This document shows positions 8,058 to 18,091 of a stretch of DNA of 64,000 nucleotides, one piece after another. Position 1 is the first letter of the stretch. Every line of letters starts with the position of its first letter. The position numbers were made by a program, and so were the translations under genes. The DNA comes from JAHJQQ01 sp963737555 (GTDB taxonomy: Bacteria; Pseudomonadota; Gammaproteobacteria; Thiohalobacterales; Thiohalobacteraceae). Under the pieces are notes generated by a model. It was given only the letters and a program-made list of their open reading frames with translations. It was not told the origin of the DNA and made no database searches. Location: NCBI GenBank assembly GCA_963737555.1, contig CAVTTB010000007.1, positions 194,124-258,123 on the forward strand. Direction: 5' to 3'.

Positions 8058-9272
8058 ATGAATCAGACCGCGAACGTCGACATCTTTTCAAAAATATTTT
8101 CACGTAACCGTCACAGTTCATTGGGACGCCTGGAACCCCAGCAAATCGCTCTGGGCATGCGCAAGGTGGACGCCTTAGGCCCCGGCACTGTCGTGTCTTC
8201 GGGACGCGAGATGCTGATGCTCTCGTCCAACAACTATCTGGGCCTTGCCAGCGACCCGCGCGTCGTGGAATGCGCCGCCCGCGCCGTGCAGACCTGGGGA
8301 GCCAGCACCAGTGGCTCGCGGCTGTTGAATGGAACCAACGAACTGCACATCGAGTTGGAGGAGCAACTGCGGGCGTTCAAGAATGTCGAGCAGGCCGTGG
8401 TCTTCTCCAGCGGGTACATGGCCAACCTCGGTGTCCTGAGCGCACTGATGACGGAAGACGATGTCGTCATCATCGATAAACTCGCGCATGCCAGCATTAT
8501 CGATGGCTGTAAGCTGGCCGGCACGCAGGTACGCAGCTTCAAACACCAGGATCTGGAATCGTTGGAGTCCGTTCTGGCCTCCATCGAACCGGAGCGCTCC
8601 AAGCTGGTGGTCGTGGATGGCGTGTATAGCATGGATGGCGATTTCGCCAAGCTGCCCGATATCATCCGCATCTCGCACCGGCACGGCGCCAGGGTGATGG
8701 TGGATGATGCGCATGGCACGGGCGTGGCCGGCCCCACTGGCCGGGGCAGCGCCGAACATTTCGGCATCGACGAGCCGGATATCATCACCGGGACGCTGAG
8801 CAAGGCCTTCGGCTGCTACGGCGGATTCGTCGGCGCCAAACAAGAGATCATTGATTTCATCAAAATGTCGTCGCGCTCCTTCATTTATTCGACCAGTTTA
8901 TGTCCCTCCGCTACCGCCGCGGTCCTGCAGGCACTCACAATCGCCCGCGAGGAACCGCAGCGCCGCGAAAACCTCTGGCGCTGCACCGAGTATCTACTGC
9001 GCGAACTCAAGACGCTGGGCTTTGATACGGGCGCCAGCGAGACGCCCATCATTCCGATCATTCTCAAAGATCAGAACCGGATGTTCGATCTGGTGGCGGC
9101 ACTGGATGCGAACAATATCTTCGTCAGCCCGGTGGTCTACCCGGCCTGCCCGAAGAACAAGCCGCGGGTGCGACTGAGCCTGATGGCGGATCACACCCTC
9201 GCAGACATGGACCGGCTGCTGGATGTATTGAGTGTCGAAGGCCGGCGCCTCGGTCTGTTGATGCTCAATTGA
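8058..9272 (+). CDS. Alpha-oxoamine synthase family PLP enzyme
   Basis: Fold-type I PLP enzyme of the family that condenses an amino acid with an acyl-CoA (Kbl, BioF, HemA, serine palmitoyltransferase, CqsA/LqsA). The 404-residue product has the glycine-rich STSGSRLLNGT region, DDAHGTG (PLP-ring Asp and His) and the PLP lysine in TGTLSKAFGCYGGF. The C-terminal VSPVVYPACPKNKPRVRLS resembles serine palmitoyltransferase-like members. A strong ribosome site (GAGGTGG) precedes the ATG. It opens a three-gene operon with a PLP-binding protein (13 nt gap) and a methyltransferase. Lipid base synthesis and alpha-hydroxyketone signal synthesis are both possible; the substrate cannot be read from sequence. 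Confidence 0.85.
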   Translation: MNQTANVDIFSKIFSRNRHSSLGRLEPQQIALGMRKVDALGPGTVVSSGREMLMLSSNNYLGLASDPRVVECAARAVQTWGASTSGSRLLNGTNELHIELEEQLRAFKNVEQAVVFSSGYMANLGVLSALMTEDDVVIIDKLAHASIIDGCKLAGTQVRSFKHQDLESLESVLASIEPERSKLVVVDGVYSMDGDFAKLPDIIRISHRHGARVMVDDAHGTGVAGPTGRGSAEHFGIDEPDIITGTLSKAFGCYGGFVGAKQEIIDFIKMSSRSFIYSTSLCPSATAAVLQALTIAREEPQRRENLWRCTEYLLRELKTLGFDTGASETPIIPIILKDQNRMFDLVAALDANNIFVSPVVYPACPKNKPRVRLSLMADHTLADMDRLLDVLSVEGRRLGLLMLN

Positions 9273-9285
9273 GGCCGTAGCCATC

Positions 9286-10032
9286 ATGCAACCGACGAAT
9301 GTTTCAGAACGCCTGGAGGCTATCCGCTACTACCTGCGCGAGGCCGCGCAGCAAGCGGGTCGCACCGCGGAGCAGATTCGCCTGATCGGGGTATCCAAGA
9401 CCAAACCGCCCCAGGCCGTTGCGGCGGCCCTGGCAGCGGGGCTCTGCGATTTCGGAGAAAACACGTTGCAGGACGCCAGGACCAAGATCCCGCAGTTCGT
9501 CCAGACGCCCGCACAATGGCATTTTCTCGGTCATCTGCAGTCAAACAAAGCCAAACCGATCGCCCAGAATTTTCACTGGGTGCACTCCATCGACAATCTG
9601 GCTGGCGCGGAACAACTGAATCGTTCCGCGCTGCAGCATGGCCGCGTCATCAATGGTCTGTTGCAGGTCAACATCAGCCACGACCCCGCCAAGTTCGGTA
9701 TCGAGCCGGAGCAATTGTTCCCCCTCATGGAACAATTGCTAAGCGCGGACTTGAAAGGCATACGACTGCGCGGACTGATGACCATCGGCCGCGCGAGCGA
9801 GACTGGTGACGAACTCCGCAGAACCTTCGCCGGGCTCAGAGAACTGGCCGAGCGCTGCCGGCAACGCTTCGATTTGGCACAGTTCGACGAACTGTCGATG
9901 GGGATGAGTGGCGATTACCGATACGCGGTACTGGAAGGCGCAACCATGGTCAGGGTGGGCACGGCCATCTTCGGCGCTCGAGACTACCCAGCAGGCGCGA
10001 CAAACAGATTCATACAGGAGGACGCGCGATGA
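9286..10032 (+). CDS. YggS/PLPBP family pyridoxal phosphate-binding protein
   Basis: A 248-residue single-domain TIM-barrel PLP protein of the YggS/PROSC family. The PLP lysine lies in LIGVSKTKPP. FGENTLQDA, WHFLGHLQSNK and the C-terminal SMGMSGDY and VRVGTAIFG stretches are family signatures. YggS proteins manage free PLP and affect amino acid pools; they are not known as catalysts. This copy sits inside an operon with a PLP enzyme instead of the common place beside pilT or proC, so it may serve as a dedicated cofactor carrier, which is inference. Confidence 0.88.
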   Translation: MQPTNVSERLEAIRYYLREAAQQAGRTAEQIRLIGVSKTKPPQAVAAALAAGLCDFGENTLQDARTKIPQFVQTPAQWHFLGHLQSNKAKPIAQNFHWVHSIDNLAGAEQLNRSALQHGRVINGLLQVNISHDPAKFGIEPEQLFPLMEQLLSADLKGIRLRGLMTIGRASETGDELRRTFAGLRELAERCRQRFDLAQFDELSMGMSGDYRYAVLEGATMVRVGTAIFGARDYPAGATNRFIQEDAR

Positions 10033-10718
10033 AAGCAACCGCCGAACAGACCGCACGCTACAACTACAACCATACCGCCTGGTTCTACCAGCCATTGGCG
10101 GCCCTGTATTCGGCCGGTCTGATCAAAGCGTCCAAAGTCGCGCAGGTCGCACATATGCAACCGGGAGAACGGGTCCTCTATGCTGGCGTTGGCACGGGCG
10201 AGGATGCGCTGGAGGCTGCGCGCAAGGGTTTACGGCTGACCTGTATCGATCTCTCGCCCGCCATGCTGGAGCGTACCCGACACAAGATCGAGCAGCAGCA
10301 TCTCCCATCTGTTATCCGGCCCGAATTCATCTGCGGCGACATTATGCAGCACGACCGACCCGAGCGTTACGACATCATCTGCGCCAACTATTTTCTGAAT
10401 GTCTTCGCCGAACCGCTGATGGTCAATGTACTCGCGCACCTGACCACCCTGCTCAAGCCGGGCGGTCGACTGATGATCGCCGATTTTTCGTTGCCGCACG
10501 GGAACTGGCTGCAAAAGGGACTGCACACACTCTACTACCGGATTGCCAATACGTTCTACTGGAGTCTATCCGGAAACGATCTGCACCCTATCTACGACTA
10601 TCCGAAGTATTTTGCACAAGCTGGAATAGTAACGACCGCCACAGAACACTTCCCGCTGCTCAAATATGGGCCGGCGTGGTATTGGTCAGTGACGGGCACG
10701 AAGCCAGGTCTGACCTGA
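10029..10718 (+). CDS. Class I SAM-dependent methyltransferase
   Basis: A 229-residue Rossmann methyltransferase. Motif I is VLYAGVGTGEDALEAA, followed by TCIDLSPAML (acidic loop) and the LLKPGGRLMIADFS stretch typical of UbiE-like enzymes. The start overlaps the previous stop as ATGA, so translation is coupled to the PLP-binding protein. An N-terminal helical cap with aromatic residues (HTAWFYQPLAALY) and a C-terminal YGPAWYWSVTG suggest a hydrophobic small-molecule substrate. It probably modifies the product of the oxoamine synthase two genes upstream. Confidence 0.8.
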   Translation: MKATAEQTARYNYNHTAWFYQPLAALYSAGLIKASKVAQVAHMQPGERVLYAGVGTGEDALEAARKGLRLTCIDLSPAMLERTRHKIEQQHLPSVIRPEFICGDIMQHDRPERYDIICANYFLNVFAEPLMVNVLAHLTTLLKPGGRLMIADFSLPHGNWLQKGLHTLYYRIANTFYWSLSGNDLHPIYDYPKYFAQAGIVTTATEHFPLLKYGPAWYWSVTGTKPGLT

Positions 10719-10726
10719 ACAACGCT

Positions 10727-10748
10727 TGCTGCCGCCAACGCGGCAGCA
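10727..10748. terminator. Hairpin between convergent genes
   Basis: Perfect 9-bp stem TGCTGCCGC with loop CAAC, between the methyltransferase gene and the convergent regulator gene. It could serve both strands, although neither side has a T-tract. Confidence 0.5.
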
Positions 10749-10792
10749 AACATTGACATGGGACTACGGCTGGATTTGCGATGCTGCCAGCC

Positions 10793-11620
10793 TCAGACAG
10801 GGGCGACAGCCCCGAGGAAGCTCTCATCCAGGGGATCTGGAATACACGGAGCCAAGCCTTGGCGTAACAGGCGCTTGTCCAGTGTCATGCGAAACAGGCG
10901 AATCATATTGCTGACCGGGCACACCTGTTCGAATGCCATCAAAATCAGCTGGGCGCGGTTGGTAACGTCGAACTTCTTGAACACCCGCCCCAGATAGAGC
11001 TTCACGCTCTGCTGCGACAAGCACAGTTCGTCGGCGATCTCCTTGGTCGACAGCCCCTTCAATACCAGCTGAAAGACATCGACTTCGCGCCGCGACAACG
11101 TACTACCCAAGGTTTCGATTTTACGTTGGATGATCGCCTCGATCATCTCCTCCAGTTCGACGGCACTGCGCGCGAACTCCGATAACACCGCACGTTCTGC
11201 CCAGATCTCGCCCGCGCGCACGCTGCGCAATGCGCGTCGCACCTGCTCGCCGGACATGTTTTCGTTGAGATAACCGTCGGCACCGGCACGAACGATGCGA
11301 TGCAGGAAGGCACGCTCCATCTCTTGGCCGAACACCAGGATGCGGACAGCCGGTGCGACCTGCTTGAAGCGCGCAAAAAAACCGGCCATGGGTTGGGCGA
11401 CTGCGCGATGATGGACTAACAGCACATCGGGGCGGCACCACCAGGAATTTGTCCCAGCAGCCGTCTCCGGGTTTGACGCAGGCACTGATGACATTGGCTG
11501 GCTCGGTGGAAAGTAGATGGCTGAGCCCTTCCACATAGTGATCCAGATCGGCGAGGATAAAGATACGATTGCGGCCACTGTCGTCAACGGATTCCCTGCT
11601 TCATCGCTCTTCCATGTCAT
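10793..11620 (-). CDS. LuxR/NarL-type response regulator (N-terminus frameshifted)
   Basis: Transcription regulator with a receiver-like N-terminal domain and a C-terminal LuxR helix-turn-helix (TLSRREVDVFQLVLKGLSTK, then EIADELCLSQQSVKLYL). The part from PDVLLVHHRA onward is a normal response-regulator core. Upstream of about base 11435 the good frame changes: the conserved start RIFILADLDHYVEGLSHLL is in the -1-related frame, so at least one indel, probably two, breaks the N-terminus. The gene is convergent with the oxoamine synthase operon and is its likely local regulator. A phospho-acceptor Asp is plausible but not clear because of the break. Confidence 0.75.
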   Translation of the reverse strand: MTWKSDEAGNPLTTVAAIVSLSSPIWITMWKGSAIYFPPSQPMSSVPASNPETAAGTNSWWCRPDVLLVHHRAVAQPMAGFFARFKQVAPAVRILVFGQEMERAFLHRIVRAGADGYLNENMSGEQVRRALRSVRAGEIWAERAVLSEFARSAVELEEMIEAIIQRKIETLGSTLSRREVDVFQLVLKGLSTKEIADELCLSQQSVKLYLGRVFKKFDVTNRAQLILMAFEQVCPVSNMIRLFRMTLDKRLLRQGLAPCIPDPLDESFLGAVAPV

Positions 11621-11912
11621 AGTTATTGTTTGTCATTAAGGAAGCCTCCGGACATGCACAGCTGCTAGCAATTACTGTAACGACTTTGTTACCGACTTCA
11701 CTATATGTCCAACGCGAGACGACGCCAGTGGACGCAGGGCGATGCGCGGCACTAGACGAACGTCCAGTCGCGTTTCCGGCAGCAGATGTGCCGCAAGAGG
11801 TTGTATCACGACAGAATACTATCAGTGTCTGCTAATACTTTCTGCCTGTACCGGCGGACGGACACACGCGTCGACCACACTGCGTAGACAGCCGCCTGCG
11901 GCAAACGTTCGA
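11621..11912. other. Intergenic region upstream of the regulator
   Basis: No gene recognised. A short dyad GTAAC-N6-GTTAC lies at 11677-11692 upstream of the regulator; its function is unknown. Confidence 0.4.
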
Positions 11913-12884
11913 TCACGTCTGCGCGAGCGCATCCAAACCGGCGAGTTGCGGATAACGCGATGCCACATCGACCACATAACCCAGCGTGCGCGGGATATCG
12001 GCGAGATAACCGGGCTTACCGTCACGACGATACAGGCGCGCGAAAATGCCGGCCGCCTTGAGATGCCGCTGCACGCCCATCCAATCAAACCATTGCAGAA
12101 ACCGTTTCTCGTCGGACTGATCGGCACGCAACACGCCGGACTGCACCGCGAGTTCGCAATAGCCGAGCGCCCAATCCTCGACCTGCGCGCGCGGCCAATC
12201 GATGTAGCAATCGCGCAGCAACGACACCAGATCGTAGGTCACCGGACCGATGACGGCATCCTGAAAATCGAGTATGCCGGGGTTGTGCCTTGGCGTGACC
12301 ATGAGATTGCGCGAATGATAATCGCGGTGCACGCAGACCTGCGGCTGTTCCAGCGCGGACTCCGCGAGCAGATCGAAGCAGCGATCCAACATCGACGTCT
12401 GCGCGGCATCCAGCGTCAGCCCCAAGTGTTTACCCACCAGCCAATCGCGGAACAGCTCCATCTCGCGCAACAACATCGGCTTGTCATACGCGGGCAGCTC
12501 GCCGGCCTGCGGCCCCTGCGCCTGAATCACCAACAGCGCACCCAGAGCGTCGCCGTACAAACGCGGTGCCGTCTCGGCATTCAGCGCACGCAGGTAATGT
12601 TCATCGCCGAGATCGGACAACAGATAGAAACCGCGCTCGACATCGGCGGCCACCACCCGCGGCACATTCAGGCCCATGTCGAGCAACAGCGCATCGACCT
12701 TGAGGAACGGCCCCATATCCTCCTTGTCCGGCGGCGCATCCATGACGATGTAGCTGGCGTCGGCGGTGCGGGCGCGGAAATAACGGCGGAAGCTGGCATC
12801 GGCCGAGGCCGGACGGATATCGAGGGCCGCAAAGGCCGGTTCGGCCTGCAACCAGGCGGTGATTTGTTCAAGACGTTCAGGCAC
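11913..12884 (-). CDS. amgK: N-acetylmuramate/N-acetylglucosamine kinase AmgK
   Basis: Anomeric sugar kinase of the aminoglycoside phosphotransferase fold that phosphorylates MurNAc at C1 for MurU. The GTG at 12884 (VPERLEQI) gives 323 residues, close to known AmgK; the longer open frame upstream runs antisense through the lptD start and is rejected. Kinase motifs are CVHRDYHSRNLMV (catalytic loop Asp and Asn) and GILDFQDAVIGPVTYDL (metal-binding Asp). It is divergent from lptD, the same arrangement as in Pseudomonas. Confidence 0.9.
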   Translation of the reverse strand: MPERLEQITAWLQAEPAFAALDIRPASADASFRRYFRARTADASYIVMDAPPDKEDMGPFLKVDALLLDMGLNVPRVVAADVERGFYLLSDLGDEHYLRALNAETAPRLYGDALGALLVIQAQGPQAGELPAYDKPMLLREMELFRDWLVGKHLGLTLDAAQTSMLDRCFDLLAESALEQPQVCVHRDYHSRNLMVTPRHNPGILDFQDAVIGPVTYDLVSLLRDCYIDWPRAQVEDWALGYCELAVQSGVLRADQSDEKRFLQWFDWMGVQRHLKAAGIFARLYRRDGKPGYLADIPRTLGYVVDVASRYPQLAGLDALAQT

Positions 12885-13067
12885 GCGTGGATTCCGGATA
12901 AGTGCGACGCGCCAGTATAGCCGAGGCACAGCGCCAATGACTTCGCCAAATACCTCGCCGTTTACCCCGCTGTGGACCAGAAAGTCATTGAAGGATAAGC
13001 CGTGCTGTGCGATTTTACGGGGCGCCCGCCGGGCAGGCCATGACGACGCCTCGCAAGGAAAATCACT

Positions 13068-15736
13068 GTGAATGAACGCTCTCTGCTCGCCGCCCTGATC
13101 GCGGGCCTGATCCTGCCGCCCACCGCGCTTGCGCAAGACGCCGCGGGATTCCCCTGGCAGTGCCGGCAGGATGCGCAAGGCGGTTGGCAATGCAGTGCAG
13201 CAGCACCCAACAGTGTTCCGGCCGCGGCGCCCGCCGGCCCTGCAGAGATACCTCCAGCGCCGGCAGCGACACCCTTGGCAACCCCAACACAACCGGCAGA
13301 GACAGCCGCTCCCGTCGCGCCCTCACCTACCCAGGCCACGCCACCCGCGGCACCCACAGCCACCCCGGTTACGCCGGCTAAAGTTGCGCCGGAAAAAACG
13401 GCAGCGCCCACAAGAACTCCCGCGCCGGTAGACACAGCAGCACCCTTACCAACGGCACCGAGCCCCAGCGTTTCCGCGCCCGAGAACGCGCCGTCGCCAA
13501 TGCCATCAACAGTGCCAGTGCCGTCGCCACCCGTACCGTCCCCGACTGAGCCACAGCCCGTCGCGCGCACCGAACCGCAACCGATCACAGAAAGCGACCG
13601 TTACGACCCCTGGGCGTTGTGCGCCGCCACCGAATCCCCCGAGCTGCCCGCAGTCGACCTGACCGAAACGAATCTGACGGCCGACGATGCCAACACCGAA
13701 CCGGGGCCGGTCTATATCCTGACCGGCAATGCCGTGGTCGAACGCCCAGGCAGTCGTGTGCAGGCCGATCGCATCCGCTACGACGAGGCAAAACAGCAGG
13801 TCAATGCCGACGGCAATGTGCAGTTCGATCAGGCCGATCTGCGCGTGACCGGCAGCCAGGCCACCTTGCTCCTCGACAGCGACCAGGGCGATATCAGTGA
13901 CGTGCGCTATGCCGTGCCCAGCCGCCATGCGCGCGGCGCGGCCGTGAGTGCACATCAGGAGAACAAATCGCTGCGCAGCTTCGAGCAGGCCACCTACACC
14001 ACCTGCGACGAAAACAGCGAGGCTTGGCGGCTGAATGCACGCACCGTCACCTTGAAACATGATGAAGGCTTCGGTACGGCGCGGCATGTATGGCTGGAAC
14101 TCGCCGATATGCCGGTGCTGTATACGCCGTATATCAGCTTTCCGATCGACGACCGCCGCAAGAGCGGTCTGCTGGTGCCGCGCATCGGCAGCTCGGACAA
14201 TACCGGCGCCGAACTGGCGCTGCCGTATTACTGGAACATCGCCCCGCACCGCGACGCTACCATCACGCCACGGCTGATGAGCGAGCGTGGCGTGCAGTTG
14301 CAAAGCGAATTCCGCTATCTGAATCCGACCAACAGCGGCGAGATCGGCCTGGAATATCTGCCCTCGGACGACGATTACGACAACGAAGACCGCTCGTTGT
14401 TCAGCATCAACCATAGCGGCCGCCCGCTGGAGCGCCTGCGCACCAGCCTCCGTTCGGCGCGCATGTCTCGGACGATCAGTATTTCGAGGATCTCAGCACC
14501 AGCCTGGCTGTCAGCAGTACCACACATCTAGAACGGCGCGGCCAGGCCGCTTATAACGGCGATGGCTGGGATCTGACCGGGCGCGTGCAGGACTTCCAAA
14601 CCATCGACAGCACCATTCCGGATATCCAGCATCCCTACCGGCGTCTGCCGCAGGTGTTGTTCAGCGCCAATCCGCTCACCCAACCCTATGGCCTGAACCT
14701 GACCCTCGACAGTGAGGCGGTGCAGTTCGATCACGACGAAAAACTCACCGGCACACGCCTGGATCTGCTGCCCAAGGTGAGCCTGCCGCTGGGCGCGGCG
14801 GCCTGGTATGTGACCCCGGCGGTGGGCGCGCGTTACACCCAATACAACCTGGATGACGCCCGCGGCTTCGGCTTTGACAGCAGCCCGAATCGCACCACGC
14901 CCATCGCCAGCCTCGACAGTGGCCTGTTTTTCGAACGCAACACCACCGTGTTCGGCACGGGGCTGATGCAGACCCTGGAACCCCGCGCGTTCTATCTGTA
15001 CGTCCCGCACGACGACCAGACCGATCTGCCGGTGTTCGACACCGGCTTGACCGATTTCAGCTTTCAGCAATTGTTCGCGGACAACCGCTTCAATGGTGCG
15101 GACCGCATGGGCGATGCCGATCAGCTGACCCTGGCCGCCACCAGCCGCTGGCTGGACCCGGCCACCGGCACCCAGCACGTCAGTTTCAGCCTCGGCGAGA
15201 TCCTCTATTTCCGCGATCGCGAGGTCACCCTGCCTGGCAAACCCGTGGCGGACCAGAGCAGTTCGAATCTGGTCAGTGAGCTGGATGTGCGCCTGTCGCA
15301 GACCTGGAAAACCGTCGCCGGACTGGAATGGGATCCGAACGAAACCAAGACCGAACGCAGCAGCATCCGCGTGCAATACCAGCCGGATGAACGTCATTTG
15401 TTCAACGTCGCCTACCGCTACCGCAGCGGCGACCTGGAGCAGATCGACACCTCGGCGCTGTGGCACTTCACGCCGCGCTGGCACGGCGTCATGCGCTGGA
15501 ATTATTCCCTGCCCGACAGCACCTTGCTGGAAGCCTTCGGCGGCGTGGAATACGAAAGCTGCTGCTGGATCGTGCGCGTGGTGGGACGCAGCTATATCGG
15601 CGATACCGATACCGACCCGCAGGCCGAACGCAACGACGCCATCCTCCTGCAACTCGAACTCAAGGGCCTGACCAGCCTCGGCGACCCGATCGAGTCGCTG
15701 CTGGAAGATGGTATCCTTGGCTACTCACGTAATTGA
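13068..15736 (+). CDS. lptD: LPS-assembly outer membrane protein LptD (one frameshift)
   Basis: Outer-membrane barrel that with LptE inserts lipopolysaccharide into the outer leaflet. A signal peptide (about residues 1-22) is followed by a Cys pair (PWQCRQD and GWQCSAA), an unusually long Pro/Ala/Thr-rich stretch (about 45-165), the OstA/LptA-like jellyroll (TGNAVVERPGSRVQADRIRY) and the barrel. The C-terminal Cys pair ESCCW needed for disulfides is present. The first frame ends at 14531 and the barrel continues in another frame; the break is near 14450, where RTSL should run into FGAHVSDDQYF. One missing or extra base explains it. Confidence 0.93.
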
Positions 15737-15771
15737 TCAGGTCCACTGCCGTGCTGAAAAATGCTATCGAA

Positions 15772-17052
15772 ATGCTATCCCGCTCCGTGTTGCTCCTGGC
15801 CGCGCTGACCGGCTCTATGGGCGCACTCGCCGCTGAACCCCTCAACCGCATCGTCGCCGTCGTCAACGATGACGTGGTGCTGGCCAGTGAGTTCGAGGCC
15901 AAGCTGAACATCGTGCGCGAGCAACTGCGCGCCCAGAACACCGAGTTGCCGCCCGAAAACGTGCTCCGGCAACAGGTGCTCGACCGCGTCATCCTCGATC
16001 AGCTGCAGCTGCAACTGGCGGTCAGCAACAACATTCAGGTCGATGACGAGACACTCGCCAGCAATCTGCGCAACATCGCCCAGCAGAACAACATGAGCCT
16101 GGAGCAGTTCCGCGCGACGCTGGAGGGCGAGGGTCACGACTTCAATGCCTTCCGCGAAGAGATCCGCAACCAGATCACCATCGCGCGTCTGCATCAGCAA
16201 ATGGTCGGCAGCCGCATCAACGTCACCGAACAGGAAATCGATACGCTGCTGGCCAACGAGAAAACCTGGGGCGGCGCCGAAAAGGAATATCACCTCGGCC
16301 ACATTCTGATTCCCGTGCCGGACGGCGCCTCGCCGGAACAGAATCGCGCCGCGCAGAAACAAGCCGAAGATACCGTGGCCGCCCTGCGCGGCGGTGCGGA
16401 TTTCGCAAAAACCGCGGTCGCGGTTTCCGCCGGCCAGACCGCGCTGCAAGGTGGCGATTTGGGCTGGCGCAAGGCCGGACAACTGCCGACCGTCATGGCG
16501 GAAGTCGTCAACAATATCCAGGCCGGTGAGATCGCCGATCCGGTGCGTGCCGCCGGCGGTTTCCACATCGTCAAACTGCTGGAAGTGCGCGGCGAAGGCC
16601 GGCAGGTTATTACGCAGACGCATGCCCGGCACATTCTGCTCACCGCCGATGAACTGTTGCCCGAAGCGGAAGTCCCCAGCCGCCTGGAGCAATTGCGTGA
16701 GCGTCTGGTCGGCGGTGAAGACTTCGCCGCGCTGGCACGCGCGCACTCCAAGGACAAGGTGTCGGCCTCCAAAGGTGGCGATCTCGGCTGGACCAATCCC
16801 GGCGATCTGGTGCCGCAATTCGAGGAAGCAATGAATGCCTTGAAGATCGACGAAATCAGCCAGCCCGTCGAGACGCGTTTCGGTTGGCACATCATTCAGG
16901 TGCTGGAACGTCGCGAGCATGACAGTACCGACGAACTCAAACGCAATCAGGCCCGCGAACTCATCCGCAAGCGCAAAACCGACGAAGAACTCGCACTGTG
17001 GATGCGGCGCCTGCGTGACGAGGCGTATGTCGAATACCGCACAGAAGAGTAA
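15772..17052 (+). CDS. surA: Periplasmic chaperone and peptidyl-prolyl isomerase SurA
   Basis: Outer-membrane protein chaperone. The ATG at 15772 gives a clean signal peptide ending ALAAEPL; a TTG at 15733 overlapping the lptD stop and a GTG at 15751 are alternatives. Order of domains: N-terminal chaperone region, parvulin domain 1 (EYHLGHILIPVP to AGGFHIVKLLEVR), parvulin domain 2 (ARHILLTADELL to FGWHIIQVLERR) and a short C-terminal helix. Both parvulin domains keep the GGDLGW loop. Position after lptD is the standard order. Confidence 0.95.
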   Translation: MLSRSVLLLAALTGSMGALAAEPLNRIVAVVNDDVVLASEFEAKLNIVREQLRAQNTELPPENVLRQQVLDRVILDQLQLQLAVSNNIQVDDETLASNLRNIAQQNNMSLEQFRATLEGEGHDFNAFREEIRNQITIARLHQQMVGSRINVTEQEIDTLLANEKTWGGAEKEYHLGHILIPVPDGASPEQNRAAQKQAEDTVAALRGGADFAKTAVAVSAGQTALQGGDLGWRKAGQLPTVMAEVVNNIQAGEIADPVRAAGGFHIVKLLEVRGEGRQVITQTHARHILLTADELLPEAEVPSRLEQLRERLVGGEDFAALARAHSKDKVSASKGGDLGWTNPGDLVPQFEEAMNALKIDEISQPVETRFGWHIIQVLERREHDSTDELKRNQARELIRKRKTDEELALWMRRLRDEAYVEYRTEE

Positions 17053-17094
17053 GCGGATTATTCATATCCGACAGACCCCGCCGCGCCTGCTGCT

Positions 17095-18091
17095 ATGAAT
17101 CACATACCGCGCTTGGCCATCACGGCCGGCGAACCGGCCGGCATCGGTCCCGATCTGTGCATACAGCTCGCCGCGCGCGATTATCCTGCCGAGTTGGTCG
17201 TCATCGCCGATACCGAAATGCTCGCGCAACGCGCCGCGCAACTTGGCATCAGCATCAACTTGATAGCGTTCGATCCCGACCGCCCGGCGCAAACGCATCG
17301 CCAAGGCCAACTCATCGTGCAGGCGGTTGCAACCGACGCGCCGGTGCACGCCGGCCGGTTGAATTCCGCCAATGCGCGCTATGTACTGAACTGTCTGGAT
17401 GTCGCCGTGGACGGTTGCCGCAGCGGACAATTCGACGCCTTGGTCACCGGCCCGGTGCACAAGGGCATCATCAACGATGCCGGCATTCCCTTCAGCGGCC
17501 ACACCGAATACCTCGCCGAGCGTTGCGCAACACCGCACGTGGTCATGATGCTCGCCACGGAAGGTCTGCGCGTGGCCTTGGCCACCACGCATCTGCCGAT
17601 CGCGGCCGTCAGCAGCTGCCATCACAGCGGCGTCGCTGACGACAACGCTACAGATTCTGATCCACGACCTGCGCACGCGCTTCGGCATTGCACGACCGCG
17701 CATCCTGGTGTGCGGTCTCAATCCGCATGCCGGCGAAGGCGGCCATCTCGGCCGCGAAGAAATCGACGTCATCGCACCGGTGCTGGAAGCATTGCGTGGC
17801 GCGGATGCCGAACTGCTCGGACCGCTGCCGGCCGATACGCTGTTCACGCCGAAATATCTCGATCACGCCGATGCCGTGTTGGCGATGTATCACGACCAGG
17901 GTCTGCCGGTCCTGAAGTACAAAGGCTTCGGTCGCGCCGTGAACATCACGCTCGGCCTGCCGATCATCCGCACTTCAGTCGACCACGGCACCGCGCTGGA
18001 TCTCGCCGGCAGCGGCCGCGCCGACATTGGCAGCCTGGAAACCGCGCTGGAGGTTGCGCTCGATATGCTACGACGCAGCGCGCCCGCATGA
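17095..18091 (+). CDS. pdxA: 4-hydroxythreonine-4-phosphate dehydrogenase PdxA (one frameshift)
   Basis: NAD-dependent metal enzyme of PLP synthesis. The first half has ITAGEPAGIGPDL and VTGPVHKGIINDAG, and the metal-site His in PFSGHTEYLAE. The second half, in another frame, has CGLNPHAGEGGHLG, AMYHDQGLPVLKY and TSVDHGTALDLAG with the other metal-binding His residues. The break is near 17612, where AAVS should continue as AAITAASLTTTLQILIHDL. Without correction the first frame runs on and appears fused to rsmA, which is an artefact. Confidence 0.93.

Noticed and set aside
11742..12920. Long plus-strand frame (392 codons) antisense to amgK
   Set aside because: It has no recognisable domain and is rich in His, Gln and Arg, as expected from the shadow of a GC-rich gene.
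12885..13292. N-terminal extension of amgK over the lptD start
   Set aside because: It is antisense to the lptD signal region and Arg/Cys-rich; AmgK family starts near the GTG at 12884.
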